A stretch of 64,000 nucleotides of DNA, from NCBI RefSeq assembly GCF_013391085.1, contig NZ_CP058334.1, positions 1,116,001 to 1,180,000 of the forward strand, read 5' to 3'. The position numbers were made by a program, and so were the translations under genes. Shown here piece by piece: positions 51,897 through 60,214 of the stretch; the first letter of the stretch is position 1; the number at the start of each line of letters is the position of its first letter. Under the pieces are notes generated by a model that made no database searches, was not told the origin of the DNA, and worked only from the letters and a program-made list of their open reading frames with translations. This stretch comes from Natronomonas halophila. GTDB lineage: Archaea > Halobacteriota > Halobacteria > Halobacteriales > Haloarculaceae.

Positions 51897-52691
51897 ATGA
51901 AGATACTTGTCACTGTCAAAGAGGTGGCTGAAGTCGAGGACGAGTTCGAAATCTCGGGTCTCGACATCGCCGACAGCTCCCTCGAATACGACCTCAACGA
52001 ATGGGACGACTACGCCGTTGAGGAAGCCGTACAGATCAGCGAAGAACACGACGACGTGGAGGTCGTCACCGTCACCATCGGCCCCGAACGCGCCGAGGAG
52101 ACGGTCCGCATGGCCCTCGCGAAAGGTGCCGACCGCGCCATCCGCGTATGGGACGACTCCATCGAGGACGCCCAGTTCCTCGACGTCGACACCAAAGCCG
52201 AAATCATCGCCGCCGTCGCCGAAGAAGAGGACCCCGACTTCATCCTCTCCGGCGTGCAGGCCGGCGACGACGCCAACGGTGCGACCGGCGTCGCCGTCGC
52301 CGAGCGTCTCGACTTCGAGTGGGGCGCCGTCGTCAACGCCCTCGACCTCGACGTCGACGAGGGCGTCGCCTCCGTCCACCGCGAACTGGAAGGCGGCGTC
52401 GAGGAACTCACCGACATCGAGATTCCCGCCGTCCTCACCATCCAGACCGGTATCAACGAGCCCCGGTATGCCAGCCTCCGTGGTATCCGGCAGGCCCAGC
52501 GCAAGCCGCTGGACGTCCAGACCCTCGACGACGTCGGTCTCGACGCCAGCGTCGTCGATTCGGAAATCGAGCGCACCGACATGTACGAACCCGAATCCGA
52601 AGGCGACGCCACCCTCTGGGAGGGCAGCGCCGAGGACACCGCCAACGAACTGGCTGACTTCCTCCGCGACAAAGGAGTGGTCGAAGGATGA
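51897..52691 (+). CDS. etfB: electron transfer flavoprotein beta subunit
   Basis: EtfB binds AMP and shares the FAD site with EtfA, carrying electrons from acyl-CoA dehydrogenases or related enzymes. The 264-residue protein has KILVTVKEVAEVEDEF, WDDYAVEEAVQISEEHDDVEVVTVTIGPERAEETVRMALAKGADRAIRV, LSGVQAGDDANGATGVAVAERLDFEW and TIQTGINEPRYASLRGIRQAQRKPLD, all family hallmarks. It overlaps etfA by four bases. Confidence 0.95.
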   Translation: MKILVTVKEVAEVEDEFEISGLDIADSSLEYDLNEWDDYAVEEAVQISEEHDDVEVVTVTIGPERAEETVRMALAKGADRAIRVWDDSIEDAQFLDVDTKAEIIAAVAEEEDPDFILSGVQAGDDANGATGVAVAERLDFEWGAVVNALDLDVDEGVASVHRELEGGVEELTDIEIPAVLTIQTGINEPRYASLRGIRQAQRKPLDVQTLDDVGLDASVVDSEIERTDMYEPESEGDATLWEGSAEDTANELADFLRDKGVVEG

Positions 52692-53656
52692 GCGTCCTTG
52701 CAGTCACCGAACACCGCCGCGGCGAACTGCGTGACATCTCCTTCGAGATCATCACCGCCGGCCGCGAACTCGCCGACGAACTCGGCGAGGACCTGAACCT
52801 CGTCGTCATCGGCGGCGACGTCGACGGCTTCGCCGAGGACCTCAACCGCGACGGCGTCGACACCATCTACACCGTCAACGAGGGCGAGGAATTCAACCAC
52901 GGCATCTACAAGCAGGCCATCGAGCAGCTCCACGCCGAACTGGACCCGACGGCCCTGCTGACGCCGAACTCGGTCAATGGCCTCGACTACACGCCCGCCG
53001 TCGCCGAGAGCCTCGACCTCCCGCTTGTGACCGACGCCGTCGCCCTCGAGGGCGGCCAGCCCGTCGAAGTCACCCGCGAGCAGTACGGTGGCAAGGTCGA
53101 GACGACCTACGACGTCGACGCCGACCAGTACGCCATCAGCATCCGTTCCGCTGAGTGGCCGACCGCCGAAGACGCCGGCGACGCCGCTATCGAGTCCTTC
53201 GAGGCCGACATCGACCACGACGCCATCGGCGCGACCGTCAACGGCTTCGAGGAAGTCGGCGGCGGCGACGTCGACATCACCGAAGCGGACGTCCTCGTCT
53301 CCATCGGCCGCGGTATCGAGGAAGAGGAGAACCTCCCGCTCGTCGAGTCCCTCGCTGACACCCTCGGCGCGACGCTGTCCTCCTCGCGTCCCATCGTCGA
53401 CAACGGCTGGCTCCCGAAGAACCGGCAGGTCGGCCAGTCCGGCAAAGTCGTCGAACCCGACGTCTACATCGCCATCGGCATCTCCGGCGCCGTCCAGCAC
53501 GTCGCCGGCATGAAGGGCGCCGACACGATTATCGCCATCAACACCGACCCCAACGCGCCCATCTACGACATCGCCGACTACGGTATCGTCGACGACCTCT
53601 TCGACGTCGTTCCGCAGCTCATCGAGGAGTTCGGCGGCGAAGCGCCTGACGTCTAG
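52688..53656 (+). CDS. etfA: electron transfer flavoprotein alpha subunit
   Basis: EtfA holds most of the FAD. The 322-residue protein has an N-terminal domain like EtfB and the C-terminal FAD domain SIGRGIEEEENLPLVESLADTLGATLSSSRPIVDNGWLPKNRQVGQSGKVVEPDVYIAIGISGAVQHVAGMKGADTIIAINTDPNAPIYDIADYGIVDDL. The ATGA overlap with etfB shows a two-gene operon. ETF:quinone oxidoreductase (fixC/fixX) genes do not follow; a repeat element starts two bases after the TAG stop. Confidence 0.95.
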   Translation: MSVLAVTEHRRGELRDISFEIITAGRELADELGEDLNLVVIGGDVDGFAEDLNRDGVDTIYTVNEGEEFNHGIYKQAIEQLHAELDPTALLTPNSVNGLDYTPAVAESLDLPLVTDAVALEGGQPVEVTREQYGGKVETTYDVDADQYAISIRSAEWPTAEDAGDAAIESFEADIDHDAIGATVNGFEEVGGGDVDITEADVLVSIGRGIEEEENLPLVESLADTLGATLSSSRPIVDNGWLPKNRQVGQSGKVVEPDVYIAIGISGAVQHVAGMKGADTIIAINTDPNAPIYDIADYGIVDDLFDVVPQLIEEFGGEAPDV

Positions 53657-53658
53657 CC

Positions 53659-53871
53659 ACTTTTTGCACGAGAACGCGGGTCGCGCCCGCTTCGGGGCGC
53701 GACCCCGGTTCTCGGCAAAAACGTGGTGAAAATATGCGCGCGCTCCTCCTGTCGCGGCGCCTGACGGCGCCGCGGTAGTCGTCGCGCGCTACGGCGACTC
53801 GACGGCTTCGCCGTCTCGTCGCCGCGAACCGCCTCGGGGGCCTTCTTTGAAGGCCCCCCTCGGCGGATGCT
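53659..53871 (+). repeat. mosaic palindromic intergenic element, type A copy 2
   Basis: It shares with copy 1 (2232-2436) the opening ACTTTTTGCACGAGAACG, the GGGTCGCG/CGCGACCC stem, CGGCAAAAAC, GAAAATATGCGCGC, GAACCGCCTCGG and the end CGGCGGATGCT. The interior hairpins are different sequences with their own pairing (GGCGCC region, GACGGCTTCGCCGTC). It starts two bases after the etfA TAG. Confidence 0.8.
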
Positions 53872-53940
53872 ATCTCCCATTCTATTATAAATCAAGCTTG
53901 ACCGAGGTCGTAGTACCCGCCTCAACCCCCAACAGGAGCA

Positions 53941-54088
53941 GCATCCGCGAGGCGCGCGAAGCGCGCCGAGCGGTTCACCGCACGAGCGAAGCGAGTGCGG
54001 GACCGAGACCCGACCGTAGGGAGGGTCGACGTGTCTTTTTCATCGAAGTTTTTGCCGGCGAGCCACAGGCTCGCCGTGCAAAAAGTTC
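53941..54088 (-). repeat. mosaic palindromic intergenic element, type B copy 3
   Basis: Read on the minus strand: GAACTTTTTGCACGGCGAGCC, loop, GGCTCGCCGGCAAAAAC, TTCGATGAAAAAGACAC, a GACCC/GGGTC hairpin, CCGCAC/GTGCGG around TCGCTTCGCTC, then GTGAACCGCTCG with a GCGCGC/GCGCGC hairpin and CGCGGATGCT. Its CGGATGCT end faces that of the type A element 69 bp away. The T5 arm points at the prenyl synthase promoter. Confidence 0.8.
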
Positions 54089-54128
54089 GATCCGTTAGGT
54101 ACTTGCGGGAAACAGACCTACCAGTTTT

Positions 54129-55004
54129 ATGGAGTATCTGGAGCGCCGCCGGTCGTTGGTCGACGACCGGATGGAGGCGGTCCTCGACGCCACCGAACCC
54201 GAGACGATGACCGACCGATTGGAACACGTCTCGCTGTCGGGAGGCAAGCGCGTCCGACCGATCGTGACGCTGCTGACGTTCGAGGCCGCTGGTGGCGAGT
54301 TGGCGGGCGAGGACGGCCTCGGGTCGGAGGCGTCACGTAACGCGGTCGATTTCGCCGTCGGAGTGGAGTTGGTCCACAACGCCTCCCTGGTCGTCGACGA
54401 CATCATCGACGAGTCGGAACTTCGACGCGGCGTCGCCAGCGCGTGGTCGGCGTTCGGCCACGGGGCGGCCATCATCGCCAGCGACGGCTTGCTCGGCGAG
54501 GCGTTCGAACTGTTTTCGGCCGACGAACGGGCGATGCAGGCGGTCACCGAGTCGATGGTCGAACTCGGCGAAGGGGAGGCGACCGAACTGGTCGAACAGC
54601 CCTCCAGCGAATCGGAGTACATGGAACTGGCCCGCCGAAAGACCGGCGCGCTGTTCCGGGCCGCGGCCGAACTCGGCGCGGTAGCCGCCGACGCCGACCC
54701 GCATACCGTCGAGGCGTTCGGGCAGTACGCCGAACGGGTCGGTATCGCCTTCCAGATTCGCGACGACGTCCTCGACGCGACGGCCGACCCCGAGGAACTC
54801 GGCAAGCCGACGGGGCAGGACGCCGAGATGGAACGGCCCTCGCTGGTCCAGATTACGCGCCTGACGCCCGAGGAGGCAAACGAGCGCGCACAGGACGAAT
54901 CCGACGCCGCGCTGGCGGCGCTGGATGCGACCGATTCGACCGATTCCGAGGCCGTCGGCTATCTCGAGGACCTCGCGAGGTTCGTGGTCGTCCGCGAACG
55001 GTAG
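54129..55004 (+). CDS. trans-isoprenyl diphosphate synthase (geranylgeranyl/farnesyl type)
   Basis: This enzyme chains isopentenyl diphosphate units for archaeal lipids or quinone tails. The 291-residue protein has SLSGGKRVRPIVTLL, the first Asp-rich motif DDIIDESELRRG (DDxxD), GEATELVEQPSSESEYMELARRKTGALF and the second Asp-rich motif FQIRDDVLDAT. The residues just before the first motif (VELVHNASLVVDD) include small side chains, so chain length is hard to predict. Its start lies 40 bp after a repeat element. Confidence 0.88.
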   Translation: MEYLERRRSLVDDRMEAVLDATEPETMTDRLEHVSLSGGKRVRPIVTLLTFEAAGGELAGEDGLGSEASRNAVDFAVGVELVHNASLVVDDIIDESELRRGVASAWSAFGHGAAIIASDGLLGEAFELFSADERAMQAVTESMVELGEGEATELVEQPSSESEYMELARRKTGALFRAAAELGAVAADADPHTVEAFGQYAERVGIAFQIRDDVLDATADPEELGKPTGQDAEMERPSLVQITRLTPEEANERAQDESDAALAALDATDSTDSEAVGYLEDLARFVVVRER

Positions 55005-55072
55005 CGAGACGCGACCAGAGAGAGCGTCTCGGAAACCTGTACGGCTATGTGCCCGCCGTCGCTAGGTGGGGT

Positions 55073-55960
55073 GTGTCCGCCGACACTGACCGTCCCGACC
55101 GCCCGGGTGTCGCCGCGCTCGTCGAGGAGTTGGAGGTTCGCCGCCACGCGCGCACCGCGCTCGTCGTCGGCGTGGCCTTCGCCGCCATGGTGTTCCTGCT
55201 TTTCGCGTACCTGCCGGGAACCGACGAGTCGCTGGTCTTCTGGGCCGGCCTGAGTTTCGTCCTCGCGTTTTCGGTGTTCGGACTGGTCGCGACGGTGCTG
55301 GTCGGTATCGCGGCCTATCGTCGCGCACTCGAAGTCAGGGGCCGCGAACCGGGACGGCGCTCGCCGTCGACGCTGGCCATCGTCTTCGGCCTCCTCGGGT
55401 GGGTGCTCGTGCCCGTCGCGGCGACGCTGGCCTTCGAGCGACCGTCGGAGGGCCTTCGCCTCGCTATCGCGCTGGTGACAAGCGGCTTCGTCGCGCTCAC
55501 CGCGGGCGGCATCGGCCTGCGAATCGTCGGCGCGCTGACGCTGGAGCACGTCTGGCAACCACCCGAGGCGATTGCTGGTGCGGTCGTCTACACCGTCGCC
55601 GTCGCCGCGCCCGCGGTCGACTGTCCCTCGGGGGGTCTCTGTCTCGGGACGCCCGATTCGCTGGTCGCGGCAACGGTCGGCCTGCAGGTCGGCGCCGTCA
55701 CGCCAGCCTACGCGGCGGTCGCGCTCGGCGGGGGCGCACTCGTCGGCCTCGCGCTCGGCATCCGTGGCGTCTCGCCGCCCCACGGGTTCTTCGCGGGAAC
55801 GGTCGCCGCCCTGAGCGTGCTGCCCATCGTCGCGGCCGCCTCGGGAGTGCCGGACGTCGTCCGAACGACGGCGCTGTATCTGCCGTTCGTCCTCGGAACG
55901 GTCGCAGCGGTCGGTAACGCCGCTGGTATCGCCGCTATCGGGGCGCTTTCGGACGATTGA
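55073..55960 (+). CDS. polytopic membrane protein, hypothetical
   Basis: The open frame runs through the previous gene, so the start must be internal. A GTG at 55073 gives VSADTDRPDRPGVAALVEELEVRRHARTALVVGVAFAAMVF and a 295-residue product. About eight hydrophobic helices follow (LVFWAGLSFVLAFSVFGLVATVLVGIAA, PSTLAIVFGLLGWVLVPVAATLAF, LRLAIALVTSGFVALTAGGIGL and others). No transporter family is recognised. It is probably cotranscribed with the prenyl synthase (69 bp apart). Confidence 0.6.
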   Translation: MSADTDRPDRPGVAALVEELEVRRHARTALVVGVAFAAMVFLLFAYLPGTDESLVFWAGLSFVLAFSVFGLVATVLVGIAAYRRALEVRGREPGRRSPSTLAIVFGLLGWVLVPVAATLAFERPSEGLRLAIALVTSGFVALTAGGIGLRIVGALTLEHVWQPPEAIAGAVVYTVAVAAPAVDCPSGGLCLGTPDSLVAATVGLQVGAVTPAYAAVALGGGALVGLALGIRGVSPPHGFFAGTVAALSVLPIVAAASGVPDVVRTTALYLPFVLGTVAAVGNAAGIAAIGALSDD

Positions 55961-56025
55961 ACGAATTTCTATGGGTCTTACGTGAACGATAACCCTTTTC
56001 TCCCGGGCATAGAAACCGGTAGCAC

Positions 56026-57159
56026 ATGTCCGAGGAGCTCAAGAAAGGGCTAGAGGGTGTCCTGGTCGCCGAGTCGTCGTTGAGTTACATCGACGGCGAC
56101 GAGGGGAAACTGGTCTATCGTGGGTATACCATCGATGACCTCGCGCGGAACGCGAGTTTCGAGGAGGTCCTCTACCTGCTGTGGCACGGCGAACTGCCGG
56201 CCGCCGACGAACTCGAGTCGTTCAAGGCGTCGATGGCCAAGGAACGCCACATCACCGACGAGGTCCACGACCTCGTGGCCGACCTCGCTGAAGCCGACGA
56301 GGAGCCGATGGCTGCGCTGCGTACCATGGTCTCGAACCTCTCGGCGTACGACCCCGACACCGACGCCGACCCGACCGACGAGGAAGCCAATCTCCGGAAG
56401 GGCCGCCGTATCACGGCGAAGATTCCGACCGCGCTCGCGGCCTTCGCACGCCAGCGCAACGGCAACGACCCCGTCCAACCCCGCGAGGACCTTGACCACG
56501 CCGCGAACTTCCTCTACATGCTCAACGACGAGGAACCGGACGACGTGCTCGCCGATACCTTCGACATGGCGCTCGTCCTCCACGCCGACCACGGTCTGAA
56601 CGCCTCGACGTTCTCCGCGATGGTCACGTCCTCGACGCTGGCCGACATGCACGCCTCCGTCACCTCCGCGGTCGGCGCGCTCTCGGGGAGCCTCCACGGC
56701 GGCGCCAATCAGGACGTCATGGAGATGCTCAAGGAAGTCGACGAATCCGGTAAGGACCCCCACCAGTGGGTCAAAGACGCCCTCGACAACGGGCGCCGCG
56801 TCCCTGGGTTCGGCCACCGCGTCTACAACGTCAAGGACCCCCGCGCTCGCATCCTCAGCGAGAAGTCGAAGGCCCTCGGCGAGGCCGGCGACATGAAGTG
56901 GTACGAATACTCGACGACAATCGAGGACTACCTCGTCGAACAGAAGGGGTTGGCCCCGAACGTCGACTTCTACTCGGCGTCGACGTACTACCAGATGGGT
57001 ATCCCGGTCGACATCTACACGCCCATCTTCGCGATGAGCCGCGTCGGCGGCTGGATCGCCCACGTCCTTGAACAGTACGAGGACAACCGCCTCATCCGGC
57101 CGCGCGCCCGCTACGTTGGCCCGAAGGACAAGACGGTCACGCCCATCGACGAGCGGTAA
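56026..57159 (+). CDS. gltA: citrate synthase
   Basis: Citrate synthase condenses acetyl-CoA and oxaloacetate at the head of the TCA cycle. The 377-residue short-form enzyme has the catalytic His motifs SLHGGANQDVMEML and RVPGFGHRVYNVKDPRA, LHADHGLNASTFSAM and the catalytic Asp in NVDFYSASTYYQMGIP. The length is the normal archaeal one. 2-Methylcitrate synthase activity is possible in this family, but the motifs do not separate the two. Confidence 0.93.
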   Translation: MSEELKKGLEGVLVAESSLSYIDGDEGKLVYRGYTIDDLARNASFEEVLYLLWHGELPAADELESFKASMAKERHITDEVHDLVADLAEADEEPMAALRTMVSNLSAYDPDTDADPTDEEANLRKGRRITAKIPTALAAFARQRNGNDPVQPREDLDHAANFLYMLNDEEPDDVLADTFDMALVLHADHGLNASTFSAMVTSSTLADMHASVTSAVGALSGSLHGGANQDVMEMLKEVDESGKDPHQWVKDALDNGRRVPGFGHRVYNVKDPRARILSEKSKALGEAGDMKWYEYSTTIEDYLVEQKGLAPNVDFYSASTYYQMGIPVDIYTPIFAMSRVGGWIAHVLEQYEDNRLIRPRARYVGPKDKTVTPIDER

Positions 57160-57369
57160 CGACCGCCGTTTCCTTTTTTGCCGCCCTCACGCCCTTAGCA
57201 GTGGATAGCAGCGCGGATTCGCGGCTCAGCGCACGGCCGCCGCCCACCGGAGGAGAACGCCGACTCCGAACCCGAGACTACCGAGAAGCAGGGCAGTCGG
57301 CCGTATTTCTTTTGTCCGCCGGTCGTGTCACGCCGTCTATGCGTCGTCGCGTCGGGAGGTGCGTCGTGG
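57160..57369. other. intergenic gap between gltA and next gene
   Basis: This 210-bp gap has a T-run (TTTCCTTTTTTG, ~57169-57180) right after gltA that could terminate transcription. A minus-strand stretch reads as a hydrophobic peptide without any usual start codon. Nothing else is supported. Confidence 0.4.
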
Positions 57370-57951
57370 ATGGTCGTCGATAGGCTCCGCCGAAATCGGC
57401 GGAAAGGCCAAAGCGGGAAGTATCTCGTCAGCACTGGCCTGGTCGTGTTGACGGCCGGGATGTTCACGGACACGCTTGGTCGGCAGGTCGGCCTTGCCGG
57501 CCTTCGCGTGTCGGTACTCGAAGCCGGTCTACTGGTCCTCGGCGTCGCTCTCGGTCGGTTGCTCGTCCGGGCAGTAGTCCGGAAACTCAAACGGTCGGCG
57601 ATAAAGGGTCTCGCCATCGGCGGCCTCTCGCTCGGCATCGGGTTACCGGCGCTTCCGGCGCTCGTATCGGTGCCCTTCATCGGCCGAATCGCAAAACGGC
57701 TTCCCTACGACGCCGCCCTCGGACGACTACCCTGGTTCGGAACCTCCCGTTATCAGCGACTGCTCCGGACCCTCGGCGGGAAACGCGGCCTCGGCACAGG
57801 GAGTCTGAGCGCGACGCTTTTCGTCTACGGGAATCAGGCGGGGAAGCTATCGGAGGTGTACGACGTCTTCGGCCATCGGCTATCCCTGTCGGCCGTCTTC
57901 GGCCTGCTTGCGGTTCCGGGGGCGCTGATATACATCGTCCGGAACGCTTGA
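57370..57951 (+). CDS. membrane protein, hypothetical
   Basis: The ATG at 57370 is eight bases after GGAGGTG, which fixes the start better than the earlier ATG at 57325. The product is 193 residues, basic at the N-terminus (VVDRLRRNRRKGQSGKYL), with hydrophobic segments VSTGLVVLTAGMF, VSVLEAGLLVLGVALGRLLVRAV, GLAIGGLSLGIGLPALPALVSVPFIG and LSAVFGLLAVPGALIYIV. No known family is evident. It is convergent with the DedA gene. Confidence 0.55.
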   Translation: MVVDRLRRNRRKGQSGKYLVSTGLVVLTAGMFTDTLGRQVGLAGLRVSVLEAGLLVLGVALGRLLVRAVVRKLKRSAIKGLAIGGLSLGIGLPALPALVSVPFIGRIAKRLPYDAALGRLPWFGTSRYQRLLRTLGGKRGLGTGSLSATLFVYGNQAGKLSEVYDVFGHRLSLSAVFGLLAVPGALIYIVRNA

Positions 57952-57960
57952 CGCCGAGCC

Positions 57961-58596
57961 TCAGAGCCCCGCGAGCCGAACGCCGACCAGCAGCCACGCG
58001 CCCGCGAGCCACGACTGGAAGAGCAGGCTGCCGAGCGCCGACAGCAGGAGGAACTGCCGGTCGTCCATGTCGGCGACGCCGGCAGGGACGGTGAGCATCC
58101 CCCGGGTAAACAGCAGGGCGTTCGAGACGGGAATCGCGAGCGGCCCCCAGCGGTCGAACCAGTTGTCGAACCGCGCCAGTTGGTCCTCGGAGACGCGGAA
58201 CCACGACTGGTCGAGGAGGTACTCCCGGCCGGCGCGTTTGGCGATAGTAAACAGCGCGAACTGGCCGACGGTGGCGCCGACGACGGCGACGCCGATGACG
58301 GCGGCGATACCCGGTACGTCACCGGACCCGGCAGTCAGCAGCGCGATACCGGCCGGAACGAGCGCCTCGCTCGGGGCGAAATACAGCAGCATCGCGCCTT
58401 CGAGGATGAGGATGAAAAACAGCGCGGCGAGGCCGTATCGCTGGAGGAGTTCGGCGGCGTAGGCCGAATCCGCGACGAGAAAGAGGTAGATGCCGACCGC
58501 GGCACACGCAAGCGTCAGGGCGACGACGATGTGGACGAGGTACCCTTCGAGGAACGCTTTGGCGCGTTCGAGGGCGGAGGGCCTGCCGTGGGACAT
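57961..58596 (-). CDS. DedA/VTT-domain membrane protein
   Basis: The 211-residue membrane protein belongs to the DedA (SNARE-associated/VTT) family, which includes lipid scramblases and C55-P or polyprenyl-phosphate flippases in bacteria. The signature region is LEGAMLLYFAPSEALVPAGIALLTAGSGDVPGIAAVIGVAVVGATVGQFALFTIAKRAGREYLL, followed by FDRWGPLAIPVSNALLFTRGMLTVPAGVADMDDRQFLLLSALGSLLFQSWLAGAWLLVG. The conserved Arg of F/Y-x-R-G-x3-x-PAG is kept (FTRGMLTVPAG). The substrate in archaea is unknown. Confidence 0.85.
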   Translation of the reverse strand: MSHGRPSALERAKAFLEGYLVHIVVALTLACAAVGIYLFLVADSAYAAELLQRYGLAALFFILILEGAMLLYFAPSEALVPAGIALLTAGSGDVPGIAAVIGVAVVGATVGQFALFTIAKRAGREYLLDQSWFRVSEDQLARFDNWFDRWGPLAIPVSNALLFTRGMLTVPAGVADMDDRQFLLLSALGSLLFQSWLAGAWLLVGVRLAGL

Positions 58597-58673
58597 TCAG
58601 TTCAGATTCGGCAGAGATTACTTATAGGCGTTGTGACCGCACCGTCGCACGCCGGCCGATAGCCGCCGAGGAG

Positions 58674-59153
58674 TCAGCCCGTATAAATGGCGTAGTTGAG
58701 GACCGAAGCGAAGGACACCCACAGGAGGTACGGGACCTGCAGTGCGGCCGCCCGCCGGTCGACGCGGTCGAAGGCGACAATCATGCCGACGATGGCGACC
58801 CAGAGCGCGAGGATGACGACGAGGCCGAGGTCCGGGCGCTGGAGGCCGAAGAAGACGGGGGTCCAGAGGACGTTCAGGACCATCTGAATGCCGAAAGTGA
58901 CGAACGCGATTCGGACGGGCCGGCGGTTGGGACCCTGCCGCCAGACCAGAAATAGCGATATTCCGAGCAGCGTAAACAGGAGCGTCCAGACGACGGGAAA
59001 GATGATTTCCGGCGGGAAGAACCACGGACGGGTAATCCAGTTGGTTCCCGAACCGAAGAGGAAAGCCGGGGCGGCGCCGACGAGGTTCACGCCGAGGACC
59101 ATGCCGACCGCGACGAGCAGGTCGCGGCGTGAGCGACCCCGTAGGAGCGTCAT
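58674..59153 (-). CDS. tspO: TspO/MBR family tryptophan-rich sensory protein
   Basis: TspO binds porphyrins and affects tetrapyrrole handling and stress responses. The 159-residue protein has five membrane helices with the family aromatic motifs GSGTNWITRPWFFPPEIIFPVVWTLLFTLLGISLFLVW and MVLNVLWTPVFFGLQRPDLGLVVILALW. It also has the C-terminal PYLLWVSFASVLNYAIYTG, which holds the W-x-x-F-A-x-x-L-N ligand region. It is divergent from hemB across 80 bp, a meaningful pairing because hemB makes porphobilinogen. Confidence 0.93.
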   Translation of the reverse strand: MTLLRGRSRRDLLVAVGMVLGVNLVGAAPAFLFGSGTNWITRPWFFPPEIIFPVVWTLLFTLLGISLFLVWRQGPNRRPVRIAFVTFGIQMVLNVLWTPVFFGLQRPDLGLVVILALWVAIVGMIVAFDRVDRRAAALQVPYLLWVSFASVLNYAIYTG

Positions 59154-59154
59154 A

Positions 59155-59164
59155 GCGTATAAAC
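59155..59164 (+). promoter_or_regulatory. TATA box of hemB with hairpin in the leader
   Basis: GCGTATAAAC lies ~70-79 bp before the hemB ATG. The predicted leader (~59187-59233) contains an imperfect hairpin, GCGCA/TGCGC (59206-59225 region). On the other strand the box touches the tspO ATG, so it cannot serve tspO. Confidence 0.45.
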
Positions 59165-59233
59165 GGCAGCCGGGACCGTAGGTGTGTCGCCGGGAGCGAC
59201 GCGCATTTGAGCGATGCGCTCGGAGGGCCGCGT

Positions 59234-60214
59234 ATGGACTTCACGGACCGCCCCCGGCGGTTGCGCACCGACGGCGTGCGCCCGCTGGTCAGCGAGACGG
59301 AACTGCAGGCCTCCGACCTCATCGCGCCCGTCTTCGTCGACGCGACGACGGACGAGCGCGTCGAAATCGAATCGATGCCGGGCCACGAACGCGTGCCCGT
59401 CGACGAGAGCGTCGACCGCGTGCGCGAGGTCATGGAGACCGGCGTCGAAGCGGTGATGGTCTTCGGTATTCCGGAATCGAAAGACGAGACGGGGTCGCGG
59501 GCGTGGGCCGACGACGGCGTCGTCCAGCGTGCGGTCCGCCGAATCGTCGACGCGACGAACGCCTACGTCATCACCGACGTCTGTCTCTGTGAGTACACCG
59601 ACCACGGCCACTGCGGCGTCCTCGAGGAATCGGCCGAGGAGGACCCCCGGCTGACGGTCAAAAACGACGAGACGCTGGAGTTGCTCTCCAAGACGGCCGT
59701 CTCTCACGCCGAGGCCGGCGCCGACATGGTCGCCCCCTCCAGCATGACCGACGGCATGGTCGGCGCGATTCGGGAGGGACTGGACGAGGCGGGCTACGAG
59801 AACCTGCCGGTCATGTCCTACGCCGCGAAATACGAGTCGGCCTTCTACGGGCCGTTCCGCGATGCGGCCGACGGCGCGCCGGCCTTCGGCGACCGGCGGC
59901 ACTACCAGATGGACCCCGCGAACGCGCGCGAGGCCATGCGCGAGGTGCAACTCGACGTCGAGCAGGGCGCCGACGTGCTGATGGTCAAACCCGCCCTGCC
60001 GTATCTCGATATCGTCGCCGAGATTCGCCGGGAGTTCGACCATCCCGTCGCGGCCTACAACGTCTCGGGGGAGTACGCGATGCTGCATGCAGCCGCCGAG
60101 AAGGGCTGGCTCTCGCTGGACGAGGTCGCCCACGAATCGCTGCTGTCCATCAAACGGGCCGGCGCAGACCTGATTCTGACGTACTTCGCCGAGGACATCG
60201 CCGCCCAGTTGTAG
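59234..60214 (+). CDS. hemB: delta-aminolevulinic acid dehydratase (porphobilinogen synthase)
   Basis: HemB joins two 5-aminolevulinate molecules into porphobilinogen. The 326-residue barrel has the zinc-type cysteine motif DVCLCEYTDHGHCG and the two active-site lysines in VMSYAAKYESAFYGPFRDAA and DVLMVKPALPYLDI. It also has YQMDPANAREAMREV and VAAYNVSGEYAML. The start MDFTDRPRRLRTDGVRPLV at 59234 fits the family. Other heme genes are not adjacent, but tspO is divergent. Confidence 0.97.
   Translation: MDFTDRPRRLRTDGVRPLVSETELQASDLIAPVFVDATTDERVEIESMPGHERVPVDESVDRVREVMETGVEAVMVFGIPESKDETGSRAWADDGVVQRAVRRIVDATNAYVITDVCLCEYTDHGHCGVLEESAEEDPRLTVKNDETLELLSKTAVSHAEAGADMVAPSSMTDGMVGAIREGLDEAGYENLPVMSYAAKYESAFYGPFRDAADGAPAFGDRRHYQMDPANAREAMREVQLDVEQGADVLMVKPALPYLDIVAEIRREFDHPVAAYNVSGEYAMLHAAAEKGWLSLDEVAHESLLSIKRAGADLILTYFAEDIAAQL

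Noticed and set aside
54443-55072. N-terminal extension of the membrane protein into the prenyl synthase gene
   Set aside because: The extension is an Arg/Gly-rich shadow of the prenyl synthase frame; the hydrophobic product begins at the GTG at 55073.
57195-57680. 161-codon minus-strand ORF, and a short hydrophobic stretch without a start codon next to it
   Set aside because: The ORF is antisense to the membrane protein gene at 57370. The hydrophobic stretch begins after a stop and has only an ATA where a start would be needed.
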